Positions 12,577 through 23,705 are shown, counted from the first letter of the stretch. The stretch is DNA of 64,000 nt from Proteles cristata cristata (GCA_017311185.1 JAESUZ010000982.1:186001-250000); one strand, 5' to 3'. Program-made: numbers and translations. Notes: generated by a model not told the origin, from the letters alone.

Positions 12577-12869
12577 ATTCTCTAATCCTTTCTTGTCATT
12601 CTCTTTTTCATCATTTGGTTTTCTTTAATAATATATATGGATTTCTTTCTCTTTATTCTTTGCATATTTATTTTGGTTTTTGATTTGTGGTTACCATTCA
12701 GTCTGTTTTTAACATGTTCTGCCTATCGCAGTTTATACTAAGTCTACAGTTACTTAAGTTTAAACTCATTCTTTACTCCTCCAGTTCCCACAATTTAGGT
12801 ATGTGGTGTCATATTTTACATTGTTTTATTTTATGGATTCCTTGACTGATGTGTTACAGAAATAGTCAT

Positions 12870-13830
12870 TTTTACTGCCTGGTGTTTCCTACCTTCATAT
12901 TTTCATTTTTGTTTTTCTTTTCCACTGAAAGAGTCCTCTTTGATATTTCTTGTAAGGCTGGTTTGGTGCTCAAGGACTCCTTTAGCTTTTTGTTTGTCTG
13001 GAAAACTCTTTATCTTTCTTTCTATTCTGAATGATAGCCTTGCTAGATAGAGTATTCCTGACTGCAGGCTTTTCCCATTCAACACTTTGAATATATCATG
13101 CCACTCCTCCTCTGTGGCTTGAGAAGTTTCTGCTGAAATATCCACTGATAACCTTATGTAGTTTCCTTTGTATGTAACTATCTTGTGTTGTGTGTGTGTG
13201 TGTGTGTGCGTGCTCACACATGTGTATTGCTGTTTTTAATATTTTTTTGCTTTATCACTATATTCTATAATTTTAAACATAATATACCTTGATGTGCATC
13301 TCTTTTTGTTGATTTTGTTGACGTTTTCTGTGCCTCCAGGATCTGGATATCTGTTTCTTTCCCCAGATTAAGGAAGTTTTCATCTATTCTTTCATCAAAT
13401 AAATTCTCTTCCCTCTTTGTCTCTCTCTTTCTCCTGGGATTTTTGTAATACAAATGTTATTATGTTTGATGAAGTCATTGAGCTCCCTAAGTCAATTCTC
13501 ACTGTGCATTTTTCTTTTTTTTTTTTCTCTTTTGTTCAACTTGATTACTTTCCATTACTGTTTGTTCTAGGTCATTAATCCGTTCCTCTTCTTCTTCCAG
13601 TCTGCTATTGATTCCATTTCACATAGTTCTCATTTCATGTATTGAGCTCTTTATCTCTGCTATATTATTCCTTATCTCTGTGCTAACTCTCTCACTGATG
13701 TCCTCCACTCTTGTCTCAAGTCGAATGAATGTCCTTATGATCATTGCTTAAAATTCTTTATCGAACATGTTACTCATACCTATTTTGCTTAGATCCCCTT
13801 GTTCTGTACTTTCACTTGGAACAAATTCCA
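12870..13830 (-). pseudogene. L1 ORF1 remnant (RNA-binding protein)
   Basis: ORF1 encodes the trimeric RNA-binding chaperone of the L1 particle. Minus-strand pieces show the RRM-side block at 13265-13453 (ENFLNLGKETDIQILEAQ) and the C-terminal domain at 12903-13217 (RLSVDISAETSQA, then QSGILYLARLSF). Upstream, about 13550-13760, is the coiled-coil-coding part. A (TG)n tract at about 13183-13212 and several frameshifts break the frame. Confidence 0.88.
13183..13212. repeat. (TG)n microsatellite in L1 ORF1
   Basis: About ten TG units with one CG variant. It lies inside the decayed L1 ORF1 and is likely length-variable. Confidence 0.85.
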
Positions 13831-13849
13831 TTGTTTTTTCTTTTTATTT

Positions 13850-14949
13850 AAGTGTCTGTGACTGTTTTTGTGTGGTAGAAAACTCGGCAATGTCTCCTGT
13901 TCTTGACAGTAATGGGTTTATGACAAAGAGGTTTTGTAGTTCCCTACAGTATAGTGTCTTCTCTTCCCCAGGACTTGGGGCTTCCAGGAGTGTCTCTCGT
14001 CCTCTCTTTGCCTGCATTTGTGCTGCATCCTCTCTTTGCCTGTTGTGGGCAGTGTTTGGTCCCTGGCCTGAATGTGGCATATTTTAACCAATGTGCTCTA
14101 ATATGCTTGTGAAATGAGATTTATCACCCCTGTAACCAGAACTAAGGCCTTGCAAAACTACCAAGTCAGAAGATGTGGTGTGGGCTGCGGTTTGGGCTAG
14201 TCTTCTGGGGAAGTGAGCCCCCCACAATGTGATTGAGGCTGTTGTGACTGGGAGAGGCAGTTCCACTGGAACTGAGGGGGCAGGGCTCGGAGTAAACAAG
14301 TTACGTAGTGAGTGTCAGCATTGCACTGTTTCCTACAGGTGGCTCTGCATGTAAGCTGAAGGGCAGGGGAGGTAAATGGTGACTTCCAGTTTCTTTGTCC
14401 CTGGAGGGTTCTGCCCATGAATTCTGTCTCTCTGGGACAAGCTCCAAGATGAGCAAATACCCTCCCCACTGTGTGCAAGAGGTGCTCTTCAGATTGCTGT
14501 TTCCGCACTGTATGTTCATGACATGTTTGCCTACCTTTTCTTCCAGAGCAGCCCCAATGTCTTTCAAGCTCTCTGAGAGCTAAGCAAGCTGATTTTTAAA
14601 ACTCTAGGCTTTAAGCCCTACTGGTTGCCCCTCTCACTTTCCAAACAAATTGCAATTGGAGACTTGTTTTTCCCCCTGTACTCCCCTGTGTGCTAGTCTG
14701 TCTTTTGCCCTTCTCCACTACTGTGGCTACCTTGCCACCACAGTGACCATGATCTATTTCTCTCTCACGCTGTGTTTCCATACTTCTTGCCCTCTTTGAT
14801 GTGCCTACTTCTTTACCTTTACTTGTGAAGTTTGTTCTGCTAATCTTCAGACTGAGTTTGGGGTATTTAGAACAATTTGATAGTTACTAGGTATTTTTGT
14901 GGGAAATGGCGAGCCTAGGGTACCCCTTCTTGTCCATCTTCCACTCTCC
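13850..14949 (-). promoter_or_regulatory. L1 5'UTR / former internal promoter
   Basis: GC-richer region upstream of ORF1, starting at the L1 5' end and bounded by the TSD at 14950. In intact L1s this carries the internal pol II promoter. It holds short open frames on the minus strand (for example 14197-14508, 103 codons) but none resembles a known protein. No activity can be inferred. Confidence 0.75.
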
Positions 14950-15227
14950 TGAAGTTAATTTTAAGGTCATTGAAATTCCATTTGATATGTTCCCTGGGCA
15001 AATATTCAATGGTATGTGCATATTTTGTCAGATCATGTTTTACAAGTATTAAGAGATTGGCTGGATACTAGAGGCCCTGCTCCAAATAAGAGTCATGATC
15101 TTCAAAAAGTTTGATATTGTTTCTCGCCTTCAAATGTAAAATGAGGACTGTTTAAATGGCTTCAAAATATTCTCCATATATTAATTCTTATGAGGTTTAA
15201 TAGAAAGAGGGAATAGTGGTAGATCTC

Positions 15228-15420
15228 CCCTCCCCCCAGCTTTATTAGGTCATGATTGACAAAAACTGTATATTTAAGGTGTGTAATGGAATATTTTGAT
15301 ATATGTACATTGTGAGGGGATTATCGCATTCTAGCTAATCAACATTTTTATCATTGAAAGGTAAATTATTGAATATACTAAACTTTTTGAAAAAGATGGG
15401 ATAGAAAAGTATAAGTGCGG
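15228..15420 (-). mobile_element. Old L1M-type 3' end
   Basis: AGCTTTATTAGGTCATGATTG.. with TTTGATATATGTACATTGTG and ATCAACATTTTTATC matches the antisense of ancient eutherian L1M (L1MA/MB-like) 3'UTRs. A second small piece of the same kind, TTTTATTCGGGTATAACTGA, sits at about 15775-15800. Subfamily is not assigned. Confidence 0.7.
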
Positions 15421-16519
15421 CAGGATGAAGGAATTTGTTTATTATTTAGAGAGATGTTGGACAATTTCAAGAAATTCAGTGTTTAGCTATGGTGAGTATT
15501 ACAGGATAAGGAAGAGAGGAGCCCAAAGCAAGAAATAAGCTATCGTGACTCAACAAACATTATGGAAAATGTATACTTGATGTCTAGCAGGGTATAGACT
15601 GTCACATCACAGATATAGGATATTAAATGGAATTTTATAGTCTGAAATGTGGTATCAATTTAGATGTTTGCAGACCTAAAGTGGTTGAAGTATATGGAAA
15701 AGCATTAGATCTAATTACGGAGCAACAGATTATGTCAGGCATAATGAAGAAATTGTAGTGTTTTTAAATTTTAGTTTTATTCGGGTATAACTGACAAAAT
15801 TGTAAGAATTATATCCGAAAGAAAGTCATATAACTAGATCCTAGGACCAGAGAGACAGGTATGACAAATAAACTGAAACAAAGAGGACATAAATTTCAGT
15901 CCACACACAGGAACTAAATATTTTCCAGCTTTCATTCTTTGTGTATGAAGATAAGCTTTGAAGGGCCTGCTTTGCTTCACTGGAAATAAAACATTTTCAG
16001 TACATGTTGCAAGGGTCATGACCCATGAAAACTTCTCACAAAAAGGAAGAAATGTGGTAGGAGAAAATATAGGCCTGGAGGGAGATGAGAAAATGGAAGA
16101 ATCAGTGACAGCAGGAGAAAAGATATGGAATAGTTGGAATGATTAAATATCGTCATTAGAGTTTGTTTTAAAGTAGAAAGTGAAGTAGTGAAAAAAATGG
16201 AAATTTACAGAGTAGTGAATTGTGAGAGAAAAATGAACCTTAAACTGATTGTAAGGCAGAAATATATGAAAAGAATGTCCATTGTATTTGTTTAAAGAGG
16301 AAATTATAGCATTTTTTTCTTCGCTAGTCTTTATTTTTTTTCTTTTTTCTGGGGGTTTCCCGATAGCTCTGTGACCCTCACCACTGGGAATGCTGAACAT
16401 CAGGACAAGTCAGGTGACAAAATAAACTAATGTTTTTTTTCCTTATCAGTTCTATGTGAAATTAGCTTACAGGTCTTTCATTTCTCTGTTGGTAACAACA
16501 ACCAGAGGCCAAAACTACA
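15421..16519. other. Mostly unassigned AT-rich DNA
   Basis: Apart from the small L1M-like piece at about 15760-15815 I recognise no repeat. Two 60-62 codon frames on opposite strands overlap at 15834-16146 and look like chance frames. Confidence 0.5.
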
Positions 16520-17375
16520 GTAAGCAAACCATTTTATTGATAGACCAACCAGACAAAAGGTAAATAAGGAAAAAAAGAACTTGAACAACACTATACATCA
16601 ACTAAACCTATTAGACGTGAATAGAATACGCTACTGAACAACACAAGATTAAGCCATTCTGAAATAAACCCTTAAATTGTGATCAATTGATCAATTGGTT
16701 TTCAACAAGAGTAATAAGACAATTCAATAGAGAAAGAATAGTGTTTGTGTTTTCAAAAATGGTACTGGGATAATCGGATATCCACATTCTAAAGATGAAG
16801 CTTGATTACTACCTCATACCATACACAAAAATTGATGCACAATAGGTTAGAGACCAGTGTCTGGCTGGTCAGTCAATGCCTGGCTGGCTCTGCTGGTAGA
16901 GCATGCAAGTCTTGACCTCAGGATTGCAAGTTTGAGCACCATGTTGTGTGTAGAGATCACTTAAAAACGGGTTAGAAATCTAAATGTAAGACTAAACCTA
17001 CAAAACTCTTAAAAGAAAGTGGTATATCCACACTATAGGATATTATTCACAATCACAAAGAATGAAACACTTTTTCTTGCTACAACACACATGAATCTTG
17101 ACAACCTGAGAACAGAAGACTAACAAATTGTATTGTCTTTCATTTAAAAAATCCAAAACAGATGATTCTAGAGAAATACAGTATAGGTAAATAGTTGTCA
17201 GGTTGTAAAGGAAGAAAGGAATGAAAAGTGATTGCTAGGGGGTTGGGGTTTCTTTCTGGGATAATTAACATATTTTGAAATTAGCAGTGATGTTTCCATA
17301 ACTCATTGACTTTGACACATCAAAAGATGATAAGTCTTATATGAACTATATCTCAATGAAGGTGTTATTTAAAAA
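16520..17375 (+). mobile_element. Ancient L1M fragment, plus strand, internally deleted
   Basis: Sense-strand ORF2 sequence at 16690-16850 and 16970-17015 (AAGACAATTCAATAGAGAAAG, GGATATCCACATTC, AAACTCTTAAAAGAAA) matches the conserved L1 ORF2 segment. It then jumps near 17016 to the ORF2 3' end and 3'UTR (TATTATTCACAATCACAAAG..., ending TATATCTCAATGAAGGTGTT at about 17370). About 1 kb of ORF2 is missing at the junction. A SINE at 16855-16967 interrupts it. Confidence 0.85.
16855..16967 (+). mobile_element. Old CAN-SINE inside L1M
   Basis: Degenerate head CTGGCTGGCTCTGCTGGTAGAGCATG and 'GATTGCAAGTTTGAGCACC' B-box region, then 'GTAGAGATCACTTAAAA'. The TSD-like pair is AGGTTAGAGACC (16843-16854) and GGGTTAGAAATC (16968-16979). 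L1 homology continues on both sides. Confidence 0.8.
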
Positions 17376-17618
17376 GTTATGGATAAATAATTTTCTATCA
17401 AATACATATTTTTCTATTTCAGTTCTAAGGAATAGTTATTATATATTATCTATTAATTTAATGGAGATAAAGAAATATACAAAAGAAAATTGAAAACAAA
17501 TAAAATAAAAGGATACCAGTTAAAATTGCTTTAATCACCTTTTAAATTCATGAGGATCTATATTACACTTTGGCTAATTTGTCTTCTATTTATTTATGTT
17601 TGAGTATCATAACTTTTT

Positions 17619-17850
17619 ATTTTATTTTTTAAATATTTTTAATGTTTTATTTATTTCTGAGTGAGAGAGGGAGAGACAGCGTGAGCAGGGGAGGGTCAGA
17701 AAGAGAGGGAGACACAGAATCTGAAACAGGTTCCAGGCTCTGAGCTAGCTGTCAGCACAGAGCTTGACGTGGGGCTCCAACCCACCAACCGTGAGATCAT
17801 GACCTGAACCAAACTGGACGCTTAACCGACTGAGCCACCCAGGCAACCAA
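17619..17850 (-). mobile_element. CAN-SINE, minus strand
   Basis: Full-length reverse-complement SINE with T/A tail, GAGAGAGGGAGAGACAGCG tract and head complement CTGAGCCACCCAGGCAACC. The TSD is CATAACTTTTTATTT (17608 onward) and CATAACTTTTTAAAT (17851 onward). Confidence 0.95.
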
Positions 17851-17861
17851 CATAACTTTTT

Positions 17862-18297
17862 AAATAGACTATAAAAGTCCATGACATATTTTGCCTCATG
17901 TATACAGAGAAATATTGTTTTATTTGTTTCATTTAAGAAACTGAATAATAATCTAAACAGTTAAGATAGACTCATTGAGAATCCTGAGAATTTGCATTAC
18001 ATTCTAGGAACAATCCATGCCTCTTAGAACATTCTCATTTAATAGAGAAAAAATTCCTCATACATAATGGGATATCACATCTTGGGGAAAAAAAGAAGTA
18101 TACAAATGAATATTTTATATTTAAACATTGCATAATAAAATATTTTGTTAACAGAAATCTGCTTCAAAAGGCAATAAATTTCTTTTGAAAGTTCAGAGAA
18201 GATATCAAAATCCATTTTGTTACAGAGCAATGAATTCTCATAATAGAGAAATATTATTAATGACACAGTGGAAGCAGATCTCAATGCCATGATAATG
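17862..18297. other. Unique AT-rich DNA, no feature seen
   Basis: Lies between two minus-strand SINEs; nothing recognisable. Confidence 0.5.
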
Positions 18298-18312
18298 TAA
18301 TTACTTGTCTTT

Positions 18313-18528
18313 TTTTAAAAATGTTTTATTTATTTTTGAGAGAAAGATAGAGACAGTGTGAGCAGGGGAGGGTCAGAGAGAGAGGGAGATACAGAATTGG
18401 AAGACAGGCTCCAGACTCTGAGCTAGCTGTCAGCACAGAGCCTGACACAGGGCTTGAACCCATGAACTGTGAGATCATGACCTGAGCTGAAGTCAGACGC
18501 TTAGCTGACTGAGCTACCCAGGGGCCCC
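18313..18528 (-). mobile_element. CAN-SINE, minus strand
   Basis: Complete reverse-complement SINE. The TSD is TAATTACTTGTCTTT (18298-18312) and TAATCACTTGTCTTT (18529-18543). Confidence 0.95.
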
Positions 18529-18796
18529 TAATCACTTGTCTTTAATGTGATGTTAGTATGATTTATGATTTTCTAATTGGTGAACTTCAACCATTCTGGC
18601 AGCTGTCCACAGAAATTTTCGTCACTTATTTCAAGTAGTTAGATGTTAAATGCAAGTCACAGAGGTAGTGCAAAGCTGACATGTTTGATTGCAATAAATT
18701 AACAATATTAAATGCCTCTACAATGTCTGAAATGGTATCTGACGGCTTCTTGAGAAACCAATAAAAAGAACTTTATTATATTAGTATTTTATTCTT

Positions 18797-19198
18797 GGGG
18801 CACCTGGGTGGCTCAGTTGGTTAAGTGTCCGACTTCAGCTCAGGTCATGATCTCACAGTTCGTGGGTTGGAGCCCCGCATCGGGCTCTTTACTGACAGCT
18901 CAGAGCCTGGAGTCCGTTTCAGATTCTGTACCTCCCTCTCTCTCTGACCCTCCCCTGCTCATGCTGTATCTCTCTCTCAGAAATAAATAAAAAACATTAA
19001 AAAAATCAGTACTAAATTAACAGATAAAATATTATATTTGTCTGTATTAACATTATAATTCCAGGTGTTCCAAGTTTCAAAATCTTATTAAGCCTGGAGC
19101 CTGTCTTCAGATTCTGTGTCTCCCTCTGTCTCAGACCCTCCCCTGCTCATGATGTCTCTATCTCTCTCTCAAAAATAAATAAAAGATTAAAAAAATTT
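18797..19198 (+). mobile_element. Composite SINE unit (SINE + 86 bp + SINE 3' half)
   Basis: A full CAN-SINE with A-tail (18797-19005) is followed by 86 bp of non-SINE sequence (19006-19091). Then comes a SINE 3' half starting GCCTGGAGCCTGTCTTCAG with its own CT tract and A-tail (19092-19198). The whole block is enclosed by a 20-bp direct repeat at 18777-18796 and 19199-19218, matching at 18 of 20 positions (core TTTATTCTT). The first SINE has no convincing TSD at its own tail. This is consistent with one retrotransposition event of a read-through transcript. Confidence 0.75.
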
Positions 19199-19476
19199 TA
19201 TACTAGTAATTTATTCTTGTCATCAAACTAAAATGTATGTGCATAATACATGTGCCTAAAAACAAGGCTAAGTCTAAAATATTGATATTCCTTTGATGTA
19301 AATAACATCCAGTTTTTAGCACACTGAAAATAATTATTTTTTCTAGTTGTTCTTTTATTAAATTTCAAATCATTAAAAATAAGAAAGAAAGAAAAGAAAA
19401 AAAGTTAATTGCTAATGTAGTGCCTCAACCTTAAGGAAGAATTTTAACCATTTGCTTTAAAAAATATAATAGTATT

Positions 19477-19710
19477 GGGACTTCTGGGTGGCTTAGTTGG
19501 TTAATCATCCAACTCTTGACTTTAGCTCAGGTCATGATTTCATAGTTTGTGAATCCGAGCCATGTCGAGCTCTGTAAAGACAGCATGGAACCTGTTTGGG
19601 ATTCTCTCTACCTCTTTTTCTGCCCCTTTCCCCTTCCCTCTCTTGCTCTCTCTCTCTCTCTCAAAATAAATAAATAAACATTAAACAAATAAATAAATAA
19701 CATGTTTTTT
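19477..19710 (+). mobile_element. Older CAN-SINE
   Basis: Head GGACTTCTGGGTGGCTTAG, diverged B-box region (GTGAATCCGAGCC), long CT tract, and (AAAT)n tail. The TSD is AAAATATAATAGTATT (19461-19476) and AAAATATCATGGTATT (19711-19726). Confidence 0.93.
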
Positions 19711-19726
19711 AAAATATCATGGTATT

Positions 19727-20531
19727 TATATTCTTAGTATAATGAATATTTTACCTACCTACAATTGAATATATAGATATAGCTACATTTTACATAAACA
19801 ATTATCTTGCTGAACAAATATAGCATTCACTGCACATCAGGAACTATCAGAAAGAAAAATAAAACAAACAAAAAAAAAACAGAAAAACTTTTCTGGTGTC
19901 AGCATGAATATTTGTCTGATAAAGTCAGTGATGTGTGTCAGAGGACAGGAGAGACTCCTCCCACTCAAATTTTATTTTCCTTTTTGAAGTGACATCCATT
20001 CTTTGGAATTTCTAATGCCTTAGGACCAACCACTCTTATTGAGAGATTTTAATGTGTTTTCCTTTCTGAGAAGCTACTTCCTCATTCTTATTTTGAAATG
20101 TACCTTCTTGTATTTGAGATATTCTTTCTCAGCAATCACCTTGGGAGTCCAAATATATGGTATTTACAAAGTCTTCAAACAGTTGGCCAGTGCGATTACC
20201 TATTAGAGATATAGTATACAGCAATGTTTCTCTCAATATTTAAAATCCCTACAAAGTCATTTTGTCATGAAAGATAGATGAAATAGATCAACATAGACCT
20301 AACTATTACTATTCACCTTTGTCTCTTTAAAGGCCCAAATGCTAGGTGTCTCATACACATATTAGATATGGGTCTCACTCACACAATTACAGTTTGAAAG
20401 TAGTATGAGTTTCTTCTTCCATTGTTGCCACTGATGAGGCAAAATCTTAATTTAGTTCCTGTATTGACACTTTCCCCAGATTTTTTCAGAAGACAAAAAT
20501 TGTCTTGACATATTTTTTCTTTTTGTTATTC
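19727..20531. other. Unique AT-rich DNA, no feature seen
   Basis: No recognised repeat. The 61-codon frame at 19807-19992 is Lys-rich, runs through an A-tract and is not credible as a gene. Confidence 0.5.
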
Positions 20532-20549
20532 GAGATTCAGAATATTTTT

Positions 20550-20760
20550 TAATGTTTTTTTTTAAATTTATTTTTGAGAGAGAGATGGAGACAGCATGAG
20601 GAGGGGAGGGTCAGAGAAAGAGGGAGACACAAAATCTGAAGCAGACTCCAGGCTCTGAGCTGTCAGCAAGAGCCCAACACGGGGCTCGAACCCACAAACC
20701 GTGAGATCATGACCTGAGCCGAAGCTGGATGCTTAACCGACTGAGCCACCCAGGCGCCTC
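20550..20760 (-). mobile_element. CAN-SINE, minus strand
   Basis: Complete reverse-complement SINE, CpG partly kept (CACGGGGCTCGAACCC, GCTTAACCGACTGAGCC). The TSD is GAGATTCAGAATATTTT (20532-20548) and AGAGTCAGAATATTTT (20761 onward). Confidence 0.95.
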
Positions 20761-20776
20761 AGAGTCAGAATATTTT

Positions 20777-21112
20777 CTGCTTCTGTTTTGATCACTCACC
20801 CCCAGAAGCCTTAAAGAGAACACAAACTACTGGAATGAAGGAAAGAAAAAGAGGGAAATAACCAGGAGAAAAAGCAATATAATATAAGTAGATTTTGAAA
20901 ATATGATATCTTTTCACTGTATATATTATCTGATTTGTTCCTTTCATAAATCCCTTACATTATGTCTTATATCCACAATTTCCAGGTGAAAAAATACAGA
21001 CTTGAAAAGATTGGGTAAATTGCTTGGACCAGAAAAATAAAAAATAAAAAGGCAAAAACTAATCGCTAAGAAATAATACAAATTTGATCTTACTACAAAG
21101 CCTCTATTTTTT
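20777..21112. other. Unique AT-rich DNA, no feature seen
   Basis: Nothing recognisable between the flanking SINEs. Confidence 0.5.
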
Positions 21113-21140
21113 AAGACTTAATTTTTATTCATTTCATTTT

Positions 21141-21357
21141 TAGGGTTTATTTATTTATTTTTAGAAAGAGAGAGAGAGAGAGCATGTGCACATGAGCAAG
21201 GGAGGGACAAAGAGAGATGTAGAGAGAGAATCCCAAGCAGACTGCATGCTATGAGCACAGAGCTCTGATGAGGACTCCATCTCATAAACTGTGAAATCAT
21301 GACCTGAGCTGAAACCAAGATTCAGACACTTAACCAACCATTCCACCCAGTCACCCC
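21141..21357 (-). mobile_element. Older CAN-SINE, minus strand (left of a pair)
   Basis: Reverse-complement SINE with T-rich tail, (GA)n tract and diverged head complement CCATTCCACCCAGTCACCCC. A possible TSD is AAGACTTAATTTTT (21113 onward) and AAGATTTTATTTTT (21358 onward). A second SINE in the same orientation begins 13 bp further on. Confidence 0.92.
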
Positions 21358-21370
21358 AAGATTTTATTTT

Positions 21371-21577
21371 TAATTTTTTAATAGTTTATTTTTGAGACAG
21401 AGAGAGACAGAGCATGAGCAGGGGAGGGGCAGAGAGAGAGGGAGACACGGAATCTGAAACAGGCTCCAATCTCTGAGCTGCCAGCACAGAACCGAACTCA
21501 GTGCTCGAACCCACGCAGTACGAGATCATGATCTGAGCTGAAGTCAATGCTTAATCGACTGAACCACCCAGGCGCCT
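21371..21577 (-). mobile_element. CAN-SINE, minus strand (right of a pair)
   Basis: Complete reverse-complement SINE ending in the head complement CTGAACCACCCAGGCGCCTC. It sits in the A/T-rich target-site repeat of its left neighbour, giving a head-to-tail pair. Confidence 0.92.
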
Positions 21578-21792
21578 CAGCAAGCTGCCTGAGAAAATCC
21601 ACAAACAGCCAGATTTTCCTTTTACCCATATTAAGTTTACATATATTTCTTATGCTTTCTACATCTGTTAATAATGTAGCAATAGTAAAAATTCCTACTT
21701 CCTTAAAAGTAGAATATTCAAATTTTCTGGTTTATAATTTCACAAATTACAGCACTCTATATATATAGTATAGTTTCTTCTATTTCTATAAT

Positions 21793-22115
21793 GTGTTTTT
21801 AATTAAAATATTTTATTGAAGTATAGCTGATATACAATTTATGTAAGTTTCATACATACAGCATAATTATTGGACAATTCTATACATTATGCTACACTCA
21901 CCACAATAAATGTAGTTACCATCTGTCACCACACAAGGTTATTACAATATTATTGACTGTATTCCTATGGTGTACATTTCAGCTCTTTGACTTATTTTAT
22001 AACTTGAGCTTTGTACCTTTTAATCCTCTCTATTTCATCTATTCTTCATGTTCATCCCCTTTGCCAACCACCAGCTTGTTCTCTGTATATGAATCTGTTT
22101 TTGTTTATTCATTTT
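21793..22115 (-). mobile_element. Old L1M-type 3' end
   Basis: Antisense of an ancient L1 3' region: TATTTTATTGAAGTATAGCTGATATACAA.., TAGTTACCATCTGTCACCA, and CCAACCACCAGCTTGTTCTCTGTAT. The order and orientation match eutherian L1MA/MB-like 3'UTRs; subfamily is not assigned. Confidence 0.8.
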
Positions 22116-22275
22116 TTTTTTTTTTTACCAAGGAAGCTTTATCTGGTCCATAACAGTGCTGAGATTGAGATTATTCCTCTAAAAGTACTCACAGATACTT
22201 ACTGGTTTATGCCTCATTCCAAAATCCCATTTCTTTCTCTACTCACATTGGAAAGTTTAAGCTTTCAGGATGACT
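22112..22275 (-). other. Poly-T-led segment, possible retrocopy 3' end
   Basis: A T15 run abruptly ends the L1M homology and is followed by about 150 bp that matches no repeat I know. Read on the minus strand this gives sequence ending GATAAAGCTTCCTTGGT plus poly(A), as for the 3' end of a reverse-transcribed RNA. GATAAA is only a weak variant of the usual poly(A) signal. There is no clear coding frame, so the parent is unknown. Confidence 0.3.
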
Positions 22276-22284
22276 GGGTAGATT

Positions 22285-22738
22285 CCAACTGAATAGCATT
22301 TTAATAATCACAGCAAATTTAGAGGAAGATTTAACCTGAATTTATATTAAGTATTCAATATTTTACTTATATCCTCAGCTGGGTTTGCAAATATTGACTC
22401 TTTCAAAAGAGTCAATTGAAACAAAAAAGTTTCCAATTTCATCAGACTTTGACTCCCAAATCTAATGCTCCTCCATTCTCATACAATATGAGTCCTATCC
22501 AAAAATATCTTTGGATGGGATTCTCCTTAAATTCCTATCATTAAATCCACAAACTGCTTAGCACTTGTCATGTAGTCTTCTCTGTTGCGATAAAAGAAAA
22601 AGGAATTTATGCTTGTTATTTATATTCCTATAAACACATTACAATTAACTACCCTACCCTTTAGAAATTACCAAGTGGAATTTGATTGCAATTTCATTAA
22701 ATAGGTAAGCCATTTTAAGAAAGTTAACTTTTTAAAAT
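22285..22738. other. Unique AT-rich DNA, no feature seen
   Basis: No repeat or gene recognised. Confidence 0.5.
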
Positions 22739-22753
22739 TGAACTGAGTTTTCT

Positions 22754-22778
22754 TTTTTTTCTAAATGTTTTATTAATT

Positions 22779-22812
<34 letters not shown>

Positions 22813-22983
22813 CGTGAGCAGGGGAGGGTCAGAGAGTGAGGGAGACACGGAATCTGAAGCAGGCTCCAGACTCTAAGCTAGCTGTGAGCACAGAGCCTGA
22901 TGCGGGGCTCCAACCCACGAACCATGAGATCATGACCTGAGCTCAAGTCAGACGCCCAACCAACTGAGCCACCCAGGGGCCCC
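22754..22983 (-). mobile_element. CAN-SINE with expanded (GA)n, minus strand
   Basis: Reverse-complement SINE with a long GA run at about 22783-22809. A perfect 15-bp TSD, TGAACTGAGTTTTCT, lies at 22739-22753 and 22984-22998. Confidence 0.97.
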
Positions 22984-23339
22984 TGAACTGAGTTTTCTAA
23001 GCTGAGAACCTAGTATGACTCACCATTAACTAGACATTTTAAAATTACTCTCTTTGACTCTGTATATTTTTTTGACACAAGACTTCGATATCTTTATTGT
23101 TATTTGCTCATTTGTGTATTGGGTTTTTTTTTTAAGTCAAAAACTATCATTTCAAAAGGCATTTTTAATTATTCATCACTGATTATAAAAAACAGTGAAC
23201 ATTTATTGATCTTTTTTCCAGGTACCTTTTAAATATGATTTTAATTATAATAGGTTGGCTTTAGATATTTTTAATTTCCAACATTTGTTTTTCTATGAAT
23301 AATGAGTGTTTTATTACTTCCTTTCTAATCCTTATTTTG

Positions 23340-23705
23340 TTCCAGTTACTAGTGCTGTGTAAATGGTTACCAGGAGAATTAGCAGCTCAAAATAATCATT
23401 TTATTTTTCTAAGTCCAAGATGTCTCATTCACACATGGCTGATAGTCGATGCTAGGTATCAACTCTAAATTCAGTGAGAGAGTATCCATACAGCGTCTCT
23501 TCAACATGGCAATCTCAGGGGATTGGACTTCCTACTTGCACGAATGTTTCAAACACAAATGGTCCATCAAAAAAGTAGAAACCCATGCCTTGTTCTATTG
23601 TTTATAAGTGAGTAGCAAATCTGCCCAGATTTAAATATAGAGGACACAGACTCCACTTCTTGATAAGAAGAGTATAAGATAATTTTTTGCCATTGTTTCA
23701 GGTAG
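23340..23705 (+). repeat. Ancient mammalian interspersed repeat, family not assigned
   Basis: CAGTTACTAGTGCTGTGTAA.., then AGCAGCTCAAAATAATCATT and, at the end, ACAGACTCCACTTCTTGAT..AAGAAGAGTATAAGA. This series follows a common mammalian repeat whose blocks read approximately 'GTGCTGTGTAAC', 'CAACCATTTTATT' and 'CACCTCTTGATGGGAGGAG'. I recall the pattern but not reliably the family name. The following 23705-23880 (TATTTTGTGCCTATTTGCAA) may continue into related retroelement sequence. Confidence 0.6.

Larger units (their letters stand above)
8473..14949 (-). mobile_element. Near full-length LINE-1 copy, minus strand
   Basis: Complete L1 architecture read on the minus strand from 14949 down: 5'UTR (about 13850-14949), ORF1 (about 12870-13830), ORF2 (about 8650-12310) and 3'UTR (about 8475-8650). 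The flanking TSD is TGAAGTTAAT followed by T/A-rich bases, at 8457-8474 and 14950-14964. Without the internal SINE the element is about 6.25 kb, the normal length of a full L1. Both ORFs are broken into short pieces, so it cannot mobilise. Its 5'UTR does not resemble by eye that of the L1 at 54418-61500. Confidence 0.93.
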
